From: an uncultured Oscillospiraceae bacterium
GTDB taxonomy: Bacteria > Bacillota > Clostridia > Oscillospirales > Ruminococcaceae
Direction of reading: 5' to 3'
NCBI GenBank assembly: GCA_958448395.1
Contig: CAUDDP010000002.1
Coordinates: 1-64,000 of the forward strand
DNA: 64,000 nt
The notes beneath the pieces are model-generated. The model was not told the DNA's origin. It made no database searches and was given only the letters and a program-made list of their open reading frames with translations. A program made the position numbers and the translations under genes. This document shows, in pieces, positions 32,788 to 40,543 of the stretch. Numbering within the stretch: position 1 is the first letter of the stretch; each line of letters opens with the position of its first letter.

Positions 32788-34098
32788 TTGGAAGGCATAA
32801 AGGATTTTTTATTTGGAAATGACTATGCATATCTATTGCAGATTGCTATTATTTTACTGGCAACTAAGCTGCTGGGGTTGGTGACAAAACGTATCAGCCT
32901 GCCGCAGGTGGTTGGAGCACTGGCAGCTGGTATTATCTTAGGGCCTATGTTGTTGGATGTTGTAGAACGAAATTCTCTCATCAGTAATTTGGCAGAATTG
33001 GGTGTTATTGTTTTGATGTTCAGTGCTGGCCTGGAAACAGACTTGCAGGAATTGAAGAAAGCAGGACTTGCTTCATTTGTCATCGCTTTGTTAGGCGTTT
33101 TAGTTCCGCTTGGCGGTGGTTTTTTGCTGGCATATTTCTTTAACACAGAGCAAGACCCAATGATGTCCAGTCTGTTCTGGCAGAATATGTTCATTGGTGT
33201 CATTATGACAGCAACCTCTGTCAGCATTACAGTAGAAACATTGAAGGAACTTGGTGTATTGAATTCCCGAGCCGGAAATGCTATTCTTGGGGCAGCTGTG
33301 ATTGATGATATCCTTGGCATCATTGCTTTGACTGTAATTATCAGCCTTGGCGGAAAAGGCGGCGATGGTGAAGGACATAAAACATTCGGAAGCTTTGCTG
33401 GAGACGGTGTCCTAACGGTTTTCATTAATATTCTTGCGTTTTTTGCTTTCGCTATTATTGCGGCTGTTGTTTATCACAAGTGGTTTAAAAAGTGGAGAGA
33501 AGCAAGTGCTACCAACTTGCGGCGGCATATCATTGTTACATTTGCTTTCTGCTTGATTTTGTCGTTCTGTGCAGAGATCTTCTTCGGCGTTGCGGATATC
33601 ACTGGTTCGTTTGTAGCTGGTCTGGCAGTTTCTGGACTGCGTCGGAATGATTATGTTGTTAGCCGTTTCAACACGCTTTCTTATATGTTGTTGTCTCCAA
33701 TTTTCTTTGCCAATATTGGTCTTGCCATGACGTTAGATGGATTGAACAGCAAATTGATTTTGTTCATGGTATTACTGATGATTATGGCACTGATGACAAA
33801 GGTTATTGGCTGCGGACTGGGTGCAAAGATCATGCGGTATACCAACAAGGAAAGCTTGCAAATTGGAGTTGGCATGATTTCTCGTGGAGAAGTGGCACTA
33901 ATCGTTGCTTCAAAAGGGGCAGCAGTTGGTTTGATGAGTGAAAAATATATGACGCCAATTGTCATTATGGTTGTTTTCACAACAATTATCACTCCAATTT
34001 TGTTGAAATTTGTATTTCCTAAGCAAAAAAATAATCTGCTTTCACCAGAGCAATTGGCAAAAATGGAACGGAAAGCTGCTGCAGATGCGGCAGAATAG
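32788..34098 (+). CDS. Sodium(potassium)/proton antiporter, CPA2 (KefB/NapA-like) family
   Basis: 436-residue membrane protein with about 12-13 helices. Motifs include ISLPQVVGALAAGIILGP near 35, LAELGVIVLMFSAGLETDL near 68, TATSVSITVETLKELG near 145, and NAILGAAVIDDILGI near 170, in which the adjacent Asp pair is the ion-binding site of electrogenic CPA2 members. No C-terminal nucleotide-binding RCK domain is present. TTG at 32788 with AGGGAGC 7-8 nt upstream is the start. A small dyad ATCCTT-N9-AAGGAT (32737-32757) lies in the leader. Ion preference is unknown. Confidence 0.88.
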   Translation: MEGIKDFLFGNDYAYLLQIAIILLATKLLGLVTKRISLPQVVGALAAGIILGPMLLDVVERNSLISNLAELGVIVLMFSAGLETDLQELKKAGLASFVIALLGVLVPLGGGFLLAYFFNTEQDPMMSSLFWQNMFIGVIMTATSVSITVETLKELGVLNSRAGNAILGAAVIDDILGIIALTVIISLGGKGGDGEGHKTFGSFAGDGVLTVFINILAFFAFAIIAAVVYHKWFKKWREASATNLRRHIIVTFAFCLILSFCAEIFFGVADITGSFVAGLAVSGLRRNDYVVSRFNTLSYMLLSPIFFANIGLAMTLDGLNSKLILFMVLLMIMALMTKVIGCGLGAKIMRYTNKESLQIGVGMISRGEVALIVASKGAAVGLMSEKYMTPIVIMVVFTTIITPILLKFVFPKQKNNLLSPEQLAKMERKAAADAAE

Positions 34099-34115
34099 TC
34101 AGAATCTTTTATAAA

Positions 34116-34256
34116 AAATAAACGCTGTCAATGTCCCATGCCTCACAGGTGGCGGGTTCCATTTATCATTTCAGGAGAGAATTTTAAAATTCCTTTCTGA
34201 AATGATAGGGAATTCGACTCATATGCTTGTTGCATAACGGGGCAATCCCCTTATTT
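34116..34256 (+). ncRNA. Candidate structured RNA with 6S-RNA-like rod architecture
   Basis: A single long rod can be drawn. The closing stem is AAATAA (34116-34121)/TTATTT (34251-34256). The lower stem is TGTCCCATGC (34132-34141) with GCAT...GGGGCA (34232-34244), bulging AAC. A large central bubble follows. The apical stem is TTCC/GGAA plus TATCATTTCAG (34164-34174)/CTGAAATGATA (34197-34207), capped by the palindrome GAATTTTAAAATTC. A strong terminator ends at 34300, giving ~180 nt, the size of 6S RNA. Competing local hairpins (ATGC-TTGTT-GCAT, GGGG-CAAT-CCCC) exist. A TATAAA at 34110-34115 lacks a good -35. The identity is inferred from shape only. Confidence 0.4.
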
Positions 34257-34262
34257 AAAACA

Positions 34263-34300
34263 AATCCCTGTCAGACAGATGAAACTGACAGGGATTATTT
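34263..34300. terminator. Strong bidirectional terminator
   Basis: Perfect 12-bp stem AATCCCTGTCAG/CTGACAGGGATT with a 10-nt loop and T-rich flanks; it serves the plus-strand antiporter/RNA and the minus-strand hydrolase. Confidence 0.9.
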
Positions 34301-34305
34301 TATTG

Positions 34306-34497
34306 CTATAATTGTGTTTTTTGAAATGAAGCTGTTGGCAAATTAGAAGACAGCTTTGGTTCTGATTGCCGTATTGCCATTAGTAGACGCAGAATCATTT
34401 TTTGCATAAAGACTCGTGTCTCTGGCGGTGTGTCATTCCAGGTTCGCAGGATATTTGCAATCGTACTGTGTCCATTATTTAATAAATCCTGCACAGT
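34306..34497 (-). pseudogene. C-terminal remnant of the Mbeg1-like hydrolase, in frame after a stop codon
   Basis: The TAA at 34500-34498 ends the hydrolase, but the same frame continues directly as TVQDLLNNGHSTIANILRTW and on for another ~43 residues to a stop at 34306. No ribosome binding site precedes the first possible start (GTG, 34494). The helical sequence resembles the normal C-terminal tail of such proteins. A single nonsense mutation splitting an originally ~382-residue protein is the simplest explanation. Confidence 0.6.
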
Positions 34498-35454
34498 TTA
34501 TGAATTATTATTACTTCGCAAAATATTAAAAATGGTATCTACCATACGTTCTCGCTCTTCTGGCTGCATACTAGTAATCCAAAGTTTGAGGGAGCGATCA
34601 AGTCGCTGACTGCTCTGTGACGTTTCCGGCAGGTAGTACCAGTCTGGACCATTCACACACCAAGAGTATGGGTCATGCTGTAAAAAACCATGTTGTGTAC
34701 TGGCAACCACCCGATAATTTTCCTCATGTTCCAGTAACATCCCAACAATGGACATCTCTGGCACAACGGTATGGACACGGTTTTGCAATTGTAAATATGC
34801 TGCACTATATAAAATGTCGCTGCAAAATCCGGGTCCATCATTATTATAAACCGCCTGAATGCGTGCTTGTAATGTTGATGGAGCTTTTACAGAAGCGAAG
34901 ACAGCTAAATTTCCTCCCTTAGAATGTCCGCCTACTAGAAGATTGGGGATAGGGAGATGCAAAAAATCCTGCAAATAAGCTGCTGCCGCTGTCTGAGAGG
35001 GAACTTCTGACTGAAAAGACATATTGAAGTCCTCTTTCCAGCCAATTAGCGTATTATCTGTGCCACGAAAAGCGATATAAACTGTATCTGGATCCAATAG
35101 AAATGCAGTTGCTGAGAACTGTTGTTCTTGTTGTTCCTGAAATGATTCTACATAGCGAAATAACCGGACACTTCCAAAGCGAATACTGTTTGCTGCATAT
35201 TGCAGCAGTTTGATATCTTGTGGTACACGTACTTTTTTTAAGCTTTCTGGAAGGTGTAGCCAGTATGACGCAGCATCCTTGAGAAGGATTGCTTGTTCCG
35301 GAAATAGAGCACTTGCCGGTTCGCCCCAATTTAAATAGGAAAGGCAGCAGAAAATTAAATTATCTACTGAACAAAAGGGAACTTTTGAAAAAGATAAATC
35401 TCCTCTCCAATGTAGGTAAGTAAACAAATGATCTGCTGATATTTCTTGTTTCAT
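34498..35454 (-). CDS. Mbeg1-like (DUF2974) alpha/beta-hydrolase, probably C-terminally truncated
   Basis: 318 residues. The N-terminus (HLFTYLHWRGDLSFSKVPF, DNLIFCCLSYLNW) is the hallmark of the DUF2974 family. The hydrolase core has YIAFRGTDNTLIGWKEDF near 130 and the nucleophile elbow LLVGGHSKGGNLAVF near 177 with the catalytic Ser in GHSKG. The acid and histidine should lie later (YNNDGPGF, then SWCVNGPD). No signal peptide is seen. Substrate is unknown; a lipase or esterase is suggested by the fold. GAAGGAG precedes the ATG. The frame stops at a TAA that appears to cut off the natural C-terminus. Confidence 0.82.
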   Translation of the reverse strand: MKQEISADHLFTYLHWRGDLSFSKVPFCSVDNLIFCCLSYLNWGEPASALFPEQAILLKDAASYWLHLPESLKKVRVPQDIKLLQYAANSIRFGSVRLFRYVESFQEQQEQQFSATAFLLDPDTVYIAFRGTDNTLIGWKEDFNMSFQSEVPSQTAAAAYLQDFLHLPIPNLLVGGHSKGGNLAVFASVKAPSTLQARIQAVYNNDGPGFCSDILYSAAYLQLQNRVHTVVPEMSIVGMLLEHEENYRVVASTQHGFLQHDPYSWCVNGPDWYYLPETSQSSQRLDRSLKLWITSMQPEERERMVDTIFNILRSNNNS

Positions 35455-35862
35455 AACGCTGCTCCTTCTATGAAAAAATCAAAGTATAGATGATATCATA
35501 GCATAAGCCTAACACAGCACTTATATAGCATTATTGATTTATAAATGCCATGCAGTAATAATATGCTTCTGCAAATTAAAACATGCTTTGGGGACAATTC
35601 AACTTCTGAATACAATTGTAAGTTTTCATTCATTTTGTTCTTTTTTATCATTGTATAATATTTTATTTTATTTTTTATGTCCAATTGATAAAATATTCTG
35701 AAATGTTTACTACACTTCTTACCTACTGTATTATATTTTTCTTGATTATTGCGTACAATTTTTTGATTTTGCACGAAAACGTAAAAAACAATTTTAAAAT
35801 AACGAAAAAAACATATGATTTGTACAAAAATCAAAAACCTCGCAAAAAAGGAAAAAAAGCAC
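35455..35862. other. Very AT-rich intergenic region
   Basis: No supported gene. Short chance frames on both strands are Phe/Ile/Lys-rich. The minus-strand side should hold the hydrolase promoter, for which I found only a weak TATACT near 35485-35490. The plus-strand end is A-tract-rich and could act as an UP element for the feo promoter. Confidence 0.6.
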
Positions 35863-35891
35863 TTGACAAAATGCAAAAAATACGGTAAGAT
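35863..35891 (+). promoter_or_regulatory. Promoter of the feo operon
   Basis: TTGACA (35863-35868), 17-nt spacer, TAAGAT (35886-35891). Confidence 0.8.
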
Positions 35892-35902
35892 AATAAAAAA
35901 GA

Positions 35903-35920
35903 AGTTAGCAATTGCTAACT
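35903..35920. promoter_or_regulatory. Perfect 18-bp palindromic operator of the feo operon
   Basis: AGTTAGCAATTGCTAACT lies a few bases after the expected transcription start. Size, symmetry and position fit a metalloregulator of the DtxR/IdeR or Fur class that blocks feo when iron is sufficient. The regulator itself is not in the window. Confidence 0.75.
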
Positions 35921-35971
35921 ATATTACTGATGTAGCTGGAGAATTTTGACTACATAGGGAGGCGAGTGAAA

Positions 35972-36184
35972 ATGATGCCTTTAACCTTTGCAAGTGTTGG
36001 CGAGGAAAATTGCATTCGGAAAATTGGCGGCAATGGAGAGACCAAAAAGTTTCTGGAAAATCTGGGCTTTGTGGTTGGTGGAACAGTAACCATTATCAAT
36101 GAAATCAATGGGAATATGATTGTCAATGTAAAAGAATCCAGAGTTGCCATTTCCAAGGAAATGGCAACTAAGATTCTGGTTTAA
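35972..36184 (+). CDS. feoA: FeoA domain protein (first copy)
   Basis: 70-residue SH3-like protein that supports ferrous-iron uptake by FeoB. It contains GNGETKKFLENLGFVVGGTV and NMIVNVKESRVAISKEMA, the usual FeoA core. The ATG at 35972 has AGGGAGG 9 nt upstream; a GTG at 35966 is too close to that site. A second FeoA follows, a duplication common in Clostridia. Confidence 0.92.
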   Translation: MMPLTFASVGEENCIRKIGGNGETKKFLENLGFVVGGTVTIINEINGNMIVNVKESRVAISKEMATKILV

Positions 36185-36205
36185 AATAGAGAGGAGTTTT
36201 GACAT

Positions 36206-36427
36206 ATGGCAACATTGCGAGAAGCAAAAATTGGGCAAACTGTAACAGTAAAGCGAATTCAAGGAGAGGGTGCACTAAAGCGTCGAATTATGGATATGGG
36301 AATTACCAAAGGTGTACAGATCTATATTCGCAAAGTGGCACCATTAGGAGATCCGATCGAAGTAACTGTGCGGGGCTATGAGCTTTCTCTGCGAAAAGCA
36401 GATGCTGAAATGATTGAAATCGTTTAA
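36206..36427 (+). CDS. feoA: FeoA domain protein (second copy)
   Basis: 73-residue FeoA with LREAKIGQTVTVKRIQGEGA, LKRRIMDMGITKGV and DPIEVTVRGYELSLRKADA. It is more canonical than the first copy (the G.....R..MG.T.G pattern is intact). It lies 21 nt after the first and 30 nt before feoB; the two copies may form a heteromer or act at different sites on FeoB. Confidence 0.94.
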   Translation: MATLREAKIGQTVTVKRIQGEGALKRRIMDMGITKGVQIYIRKVAPLGDPIEVTVRGYELSLRKADAEMIEIV

Positions 36428-36457
36428 ATGTGGTTGGAAAGAGAGGAATGTACAGAA

Positions 36458-38959
36458 ATGGACATTAAAATTGCTTTAGCAGGCAATCCAAACTGTGGGA
36501 AAACAACATTATTTAATGCATTGACAGGCTCCAATCAATTTGTTGGGAACTGGCCAGGTGTTACAGTGGAAAAAAAGGAAGGGAAATTGAAGGGGTACAA
36601 TGATGTCATTATTACAGACTTACCAGGCATTTATTCCCTTTCGCCATATACGTTAGAAGAAGTAGTCGCCAGAAATTATCTGATTGGAGAAAGACCAGAT
36701 GCCATCCTGAATATCATTGATGGTACCAATTTGGAGCGAAATCTGTATTTGACTACGCAACTGGTAGAACTGGGAATACCAGTAATTGTTGCAATTAACA
36801 TGATGGATATTGTTCGTAAGAATGGCGATCAAATTCGCACAGAACAGCTTGCAAAAGAGTTAGGTTGTCAGGTTATTGAGATTTCTGCCTTAAAGGGTTC
36901 TGGTATTAAAGAAGCTGCTGAAAAGGCAGTACAGATTGCAAAACAGAAAAAACCGATGATTCCCCAGCATAAGTTCTGTGGATGTGTAGAACATGCTATT
37001 GCACACATCGAAGAAGCTGCTTTACACGATATGCCAAAAGAACAACAGAGATGGTATGCCATTAAGGTCTTTGAGCGAGATGAAAAGGTTCTGAAACAGC
37101 TTAAAATTGACTCGAAGAAGCTGAACCATATAGAAACCGATATCAAGGAAGCAGAAGAAGAAATGGATGATGATGCAGAGAGCATTATCACAAATGAACG
37201 GTATATTTATATTGCTTCCATCATAAAAGGCTGCCTGAAGAAAAAGAGGGTTGGCATGACCAACTCAGACAAGATTGATAAGGTAGTTACCAATCGATTC
37301 TTAGGTCTTCCAATTTTTGCAGCAATTATGTTTCTGGTTTACTATATTTCTATGGTTACTGTGGGTAGTGTTGCAACAGATTGGGCAAATGATGGTTTGT
37401 TCGGTGATGGCTGGCACTTGCTTGGCATTGGAAGCAGCAGCTATAGTGAAGAAGCAGAAGAATATGCTGGTGCATCAGATATTATTCAGGCATTTATTGA
37501 TGCAAAATCAGTTGAGGGTGTTGATACGGAGACGGTTTCTGCAGCAATGGATTCCGAAAGCGAAAAATTTGACCCAATAGTTGCGAAAGCAGAATTGAAT
37601 ACATTTGCTGCAAATGTAACCGCAACAGATGAAGCGACTTATATTGTAGAAGATGAGGAAACACTGGAGGAAACGGAAGAAACAGCAACCGGAGAAGATT
37701 TTGCAAATGCAGTTGCTGTTTATGAAAAGTATGATTGTCAGGAACCTGATCCAGCAGATTATGGTGTATGGGTTCCGGGTATCCCTGTTCTGATTGGCAA
37801 TGCTCTGGAAGCTGCAAATTGTGCTGACTGGCTCAGCGGCTTGATTTTGGACGGAATTGTTGCTGGTGTAGGTGCTGTGTTGGGCTTTGTTCCACAGATG
37901 TTGGTTTTGTTCATTCTATTGGCAATTCTGGAAGCTTGCGGTTACATGGCTCGTATTGCTTTCGTTATGGATCGTATCTTCCGGAAGTTTGGTCTTTCTG
38001 GCAAGTCTTTTATTCCGATTCTAATTGGTACTGGTTGCGGCATCCCGGGTATCATGGCTTCCAGAACCATTGAAAATGAACGCGACCGTCGTATGACAAT
38101 TATGACCACAACCTTTATTCCGTGCGGTGCAAAACAGCCATTTATTGCGATGATTGCAGGTGCGATCTTTGGTGGTTCTGCTTGGATTGCAACCGGTGCA
38201 TATTTCATTGGTATGGCAGCAATTATTATTTCTGGTATTATGCTGAAGAAAACAAAGATATTTGCTGGTGATCCGGCTCCATTCGTTATGGAGTTGCCAG
38301 CATATCACATTCCGACCGTTGGAAATGTTCTGCGTTCGATGTGGGAGAGAGGTTGGTCATTTATTAAGAAAGCAGGAACAATTATTCTACTTTCTACCAT
38401 TTTTGTATGGTTTACATCATTCTTTGGTTGGGTAGATGGCTCCTTCCAGATGTTGACAGAAGAGCAGATGGAATATAGTATTTTGGCATACATCGGTAAG
38501 GGCATTTGCTGGATTTTTGCACCACTTGGCTGGGGCAATTGGCAGGCGACTGTTGCAGCTGTAACTGGTTTGATTGCAAAGGAAAATATCGTTGCAACAA
38601 TGGGTATCCTATATGGCGGTGGAGAGGCTTCTGTTTACTCCAATATTGCTGTTGCATTTACTGCTGTATCTGGTATTTCCTTCTTGATTTTCAATCTGCT
38701 GTGTGCTCCATGCTTCGCTGCAATGGGTGCGATCAAGCGGGAAATGAACAGTGCAAAATGGTTCTGGTTTGCAGTTGGTTATGAATGTGGTTTTGCATAT
38801 GCCATCGCCTTGATTGTAAATCAGTTGGGCAAACTGTTCACTGGCGATGCAAATATAATAGAATTAATTGTAGCAATTCTTGCAATTATACTCATGATCT
38901 ACATGTTGGTTCGTCCATACAAAGAGAGCAACAAGCTGAATGTTAAAGTAAAAGTATAA
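36458..38959 (+). CDS. feoB: Ferrous iron transporter FeoB
   Basis: 833-residue inner-membrane GTPase transporter. The N-terminal G domain has GNPNCGKTTLFNAL (G1), WPGVTVEKKEG (G2), DLPGIYSL (G3) and NMMD (G4), then a helical GDI region. The membrane part contains two Gate motifs with GTGCGIPGIMASRTI and TFIPCGAKQPFIAM. Between the first and second membrane segments (~residues 323-433) sits an acidic Glu/Asp/Ala/Thr-rich insertion of about 110 residues. The ATG at 36458 follows AGAGG; an earlier ATG at 36428 adds ten atypical residues. Confidence 0.95.
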   Translation: MDIKIALAGNPNCGKTTLFNALTGSNQFVGNWPGVTVEKKEGKLKGYNDVIITDLPGIYSLSPYTLEEVVARNYLIGERPDAILNIIDGTNLERNLYLTTQLVELGIPVIVAINMMDIVRKNGDQIRTEQLAKELGCQVIEISALKGSGIKEAAEKAVQIAKQKKPMIPQHKFCGCVEHAIAHIEEAALHDMPKEQQRWYAIKVFERDEKVLKQLKIDSKKLNHIETDIKEAEEEMDDDAESIITNERYIYIASIIKGCLKKKRVGMTNSDKIDKVVTNRFLGLPIFAAIMFLVYYISMVTVGSVATDWANDGLFGDGWHLLGIGSSSYSEEAEEYAGASDIIQAFIDAKSVEGVDTETVSAAMDSESEKFDPIVAKAELNTFAANVTATDEATYIVEDEETLEETEETATGEDFANAVAVYEKYDCQEPDPADYGVWVPGIPVLIGNALEAANCADWLSGLILDGIVAGVGAVLGFVPQMLVLFILLAILEACGYMARIAFVMDRIFRKFGLSGKSFIPILIGTGCGIPGIMASRTIENERDRRMTIMTTTFIPCGAKQPFIAMIAGAIFGGSAWIATGAYFIGMAAIIISGIMLKKTKIFAGDPAPFVMELPAYHIPTVGNVLRSMWERGWSFIKKAGTIILLSTIFVWFTSFFGWVDGSFQMLTEEQMEYSILAYIGKGICWIFAPLGWGNWQATVAAVTGLIAKENIVATMGILYGGGEASVYSNIAVAFTAVSGISFLIFNLLCAPCFAAMGAIKREMNSAKWFWFAVGYECGFAYAIALIVNQLGKLFTGDANIIELIVAILAIILMIYMLVRPYKESNKLNVKVKV

Positions 38960-39001
38960 TAAACAATGCGGAAACCCCAGCAATACTAAGGAGGCATTTC
39001 T

Positions 39002-39163
39002 ATGGGCAGTGTGGTCGTTGGTATCATATTACTGGTCATAGTGGTAGGAATTATTTGGAAATTGAGAAGTGACCAGAAAAAAGGAAAGCATTCCTGTGGG
39101 GGAACATGTGGAGGTTGTCCGAATTCGGCTCAATGTCATTCACAAGTGACAAGGAAAAAGTAA
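39002..39163 (+). CDS. FeoB-associated Cys-rich membrane protein
   Basis: 53 residues. One membrane helix (GSVVVGIILLVIVVGIIWK) precedes a short basic tail with Cys-rich CGGTCGGCPNSAQCH, the standard pattern of this small family found after feoB in Clostridia. It probably binds iron or clusters at the membrane near FeoB. AAGGAGG lies 7 nt before the ATG, 42 nt after feoB. Confidence 0.93.
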   Translation: MGSVVVGIILLVIVVGIIWKLRSDQKKGKHSCGGTCGGCPNSAQCHSQVTRKK

Positions 39164-39181
39164 TCTGATTCCTCCTAACAT

Positions 39182-39226
39182 AAAAAGGCGGTATATTGCA
39201 GATTTTGCAGTATGCCGCTTTTTTCA
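39182..39226 (+). terminator. Terminator of the feo operon
   Basis: Long stem (~19 bp with wobble pairs) formed by AAAAAGGCGGTATATTGCAG and its partner, 4-nt loop, then TTTTTT. Confidence 0.85.
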
Positions 39227-39256
39227 TTGACAAAAAAGAAATCTGTGTGTTATAAT
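39227..39256 (+). promoter_or_regulatory. Promoter of the ECF sigma operon
   Basis: TTGACA (39227-39232), 18-nt spacer, TATAAT (39251-39256). This housekeeping-type promoter means basal expression does not depend on the ECF factor itself. Confidence 0.85.
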
Positions 39257-39293
39257 GAAAAGCAATATGGCAGAATGAAAGGAGGGCATGCAG

Positions 39294-39776
39294 ATGAAAC
39301 AGGACACAGTAGAAATTGTGTTGCAGCGATATGGTAATATGGTATATCGGCTTGCTTATGCGAAAGTTCAGAATGTGCATGACGCACAGGATATCACACA
39401 AGATGTATTTCTCAAGTATATTCGAGCCGGAAATCATTTCCGAGATGAATCGCATCGCAAAGCTTGGTTGTTGCGAGTAACCATTAATACCAGTAATACG
39501 TTTCTGCAATCTGCATGGAATCGACATCGTGCAGATTTATGTGAAGCAGCAGACATGTCCACAATGCAGACAGAATCCAGTGACCTCAAAGAAGCCGTTG
39601 CCGCCTTACCAGAAGCATATCGGATGGTCATACATCTGTATTATTACGAGTCGCTGTCTGTGAAGGAAATAGGGAAACTGCTGCATCTCTCCGAATCAGC
39701 AGTCAAATCCAGATTATTTCGTGCAAGAGAACTATTGAGGACGCAGTGGAAGGAGGATGGTGCATATGAATTTTAA
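39294..39776 (+). CDS. ECF-family RNA polymerase sigma factor
   Basis: About 160 residues with both ECF regions: sigma-2 (YGNMVYRLAYAKVQNVHDAQ, DITQDVFLKYIRAGNHF) and sigma-4 (LPEAYRMVIHLYYYESLSVK, EIGKLLHLSESAVKSRLFRA). No extra domain. The ATG at 39294 has GGAGGG about 7 nt upstream; one at 39288 is too close. The next gene overlaps by 11 nt and encodes a membrane protein suited to be its anti-sigma factor. Confidence 0.94.
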   Translation: MKQDTVEIVLQRYGNMVYRLAYAKVQNVHDAQDITQDVFLKYIRAGNHFRDESHRKAWLLRVTINTSNTFLQSAWNRHRADLCEAADMSTMQTESSDLKEAVAALPEAYRMVIHLYYYESLSVKEIGKLLHLSESAVKSRLFRARELLRTQWKEDGAYEF

Positions 39777-40371
39777 GGAACGCTATCAGCAGGAAATGCA
39801 ACAAGTAAAGCTGGAGGAATCGTTTCGAGATGCTCTGTCCGAAATGATGCGTGAAGAACAGAAAAAACAAAAGCAACATCATCGCAAACACATAATCGGT
39901 TCTGTGTTTGGAATTGGTGCTGCGGTTGCTGTAGTTTTGATTGTTGTACCACATATTCGTTCGAAACAGCCACAAAATGAATTGTTCTCTCCAAAAGAAA
40001 CAACCAATACTACATATTACATAAAAGGAGAACTACCATCCTTTTCGCTTACAACAACTGTCAGCGATGCCAGTGTAGAAGAAACCCATATCGCCACTCT
40101 TTCACAGTTGTTGCAGCGTTGGTCAGAAGTAGATGGGATTGCCTGCTACGAAATCGCTGGCGTGGGGACAGACTGTATGCTGTCTGAGGAAGAAACCGAT
40201 GCATTGTATGAACAATTTCAACAGGCAACTCCAACAGAGGAAACGGTGAAACAATCAAAAAAATGTCGCTGTTATCGGATTTACTTTCAGGGCGGGACAA
40301 CATTAGAATTTCGGATTGATAAAAATAATAATGTGCAGTTTGAAGGAATAAAACAGGCATATCATTTATAG
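39766..40371 (+). CDS. Putative membrane-bound anti-sigma factor
   Basis: 201 residues: a charged helical cytoplasmic N-terminus (~1-40), one membrane helix (~43-62, GSVFGIGAAVAVVLIVVPHI) and an extracytoplasmic domain. This layout, plus the overlap with an ECF sigma gene, suggests it holds the sigma factor at the membrane. No zinc-binding anti-sigma motif (HxxxCxxC) is seen, so the contact would be of another type. The outer domain has two Cys pairs (ACYEIAGVGTDC, KKCRCYRI). The ATG at 39766 lies 9 nt after GGAGG. The signal sensed is unknown. Confidence 0.7.
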   Translation: MNFKERYQQEMQQVKLEESFRDALSEMMREEQKKQKQHHRKHIIGSVFGIGAAVAVVLIVVPHIRSKQPQNELFSPKETTNTTYYIKGELPSFSLTTTVSDASVEETHIATLSQLLQRWSEVDGIACYEIAGVGTDCMLSEEETDALYEQFQQATPTEETVKQSKKCRCYRIYFQGGTTLEFRIDKNNNVQFEGIKQAYHL

Positions 40372-40543
40372 AATGTATGATTTTGGATAATTGGAAAGAA
40401 AAATTTTTTTATTTTTTCTGCAACCATCTGACGGTTTAAAATGTGTTATCAGTAGAATCGCTTATAGCAGACAAAAAAGCGTCCGTCTGCTGACTGCTTT
40501 TCTACCTGTCATGGACAGGAAATGAATGATAAGGAGAAATGAT

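Noticed and set aside
32823..33425. 200-residue minus-strand frame
   Set aside because: Antisense to the CPA2 antiporter gene, no family features.
34099..34262. tRNA or tmRNA, suggested by a GGGTTCC-like segment
   Set aside because: No acceptor stem, anticodon arm or CCA-adjacent pairing can be drawn; the long rod fold is the better model.
35496..35888. Two AT-rich frames (126 residues minus, 67 residues plus) before feoA
   Set aside because: Composition follows the local AT bias (Phe, Ile, Lys, Tyr), no ribosome binding sites, and the plus frame runs through the feo promoter.
39288..39293. Earlier start codons for the ECF sigma, FeoB, whiA, dnaE, hom and similar genes
   Set aside because: In each case a later in-frame start has a well-spaced ribosome binding site and matches the usual N-terminus of the family.
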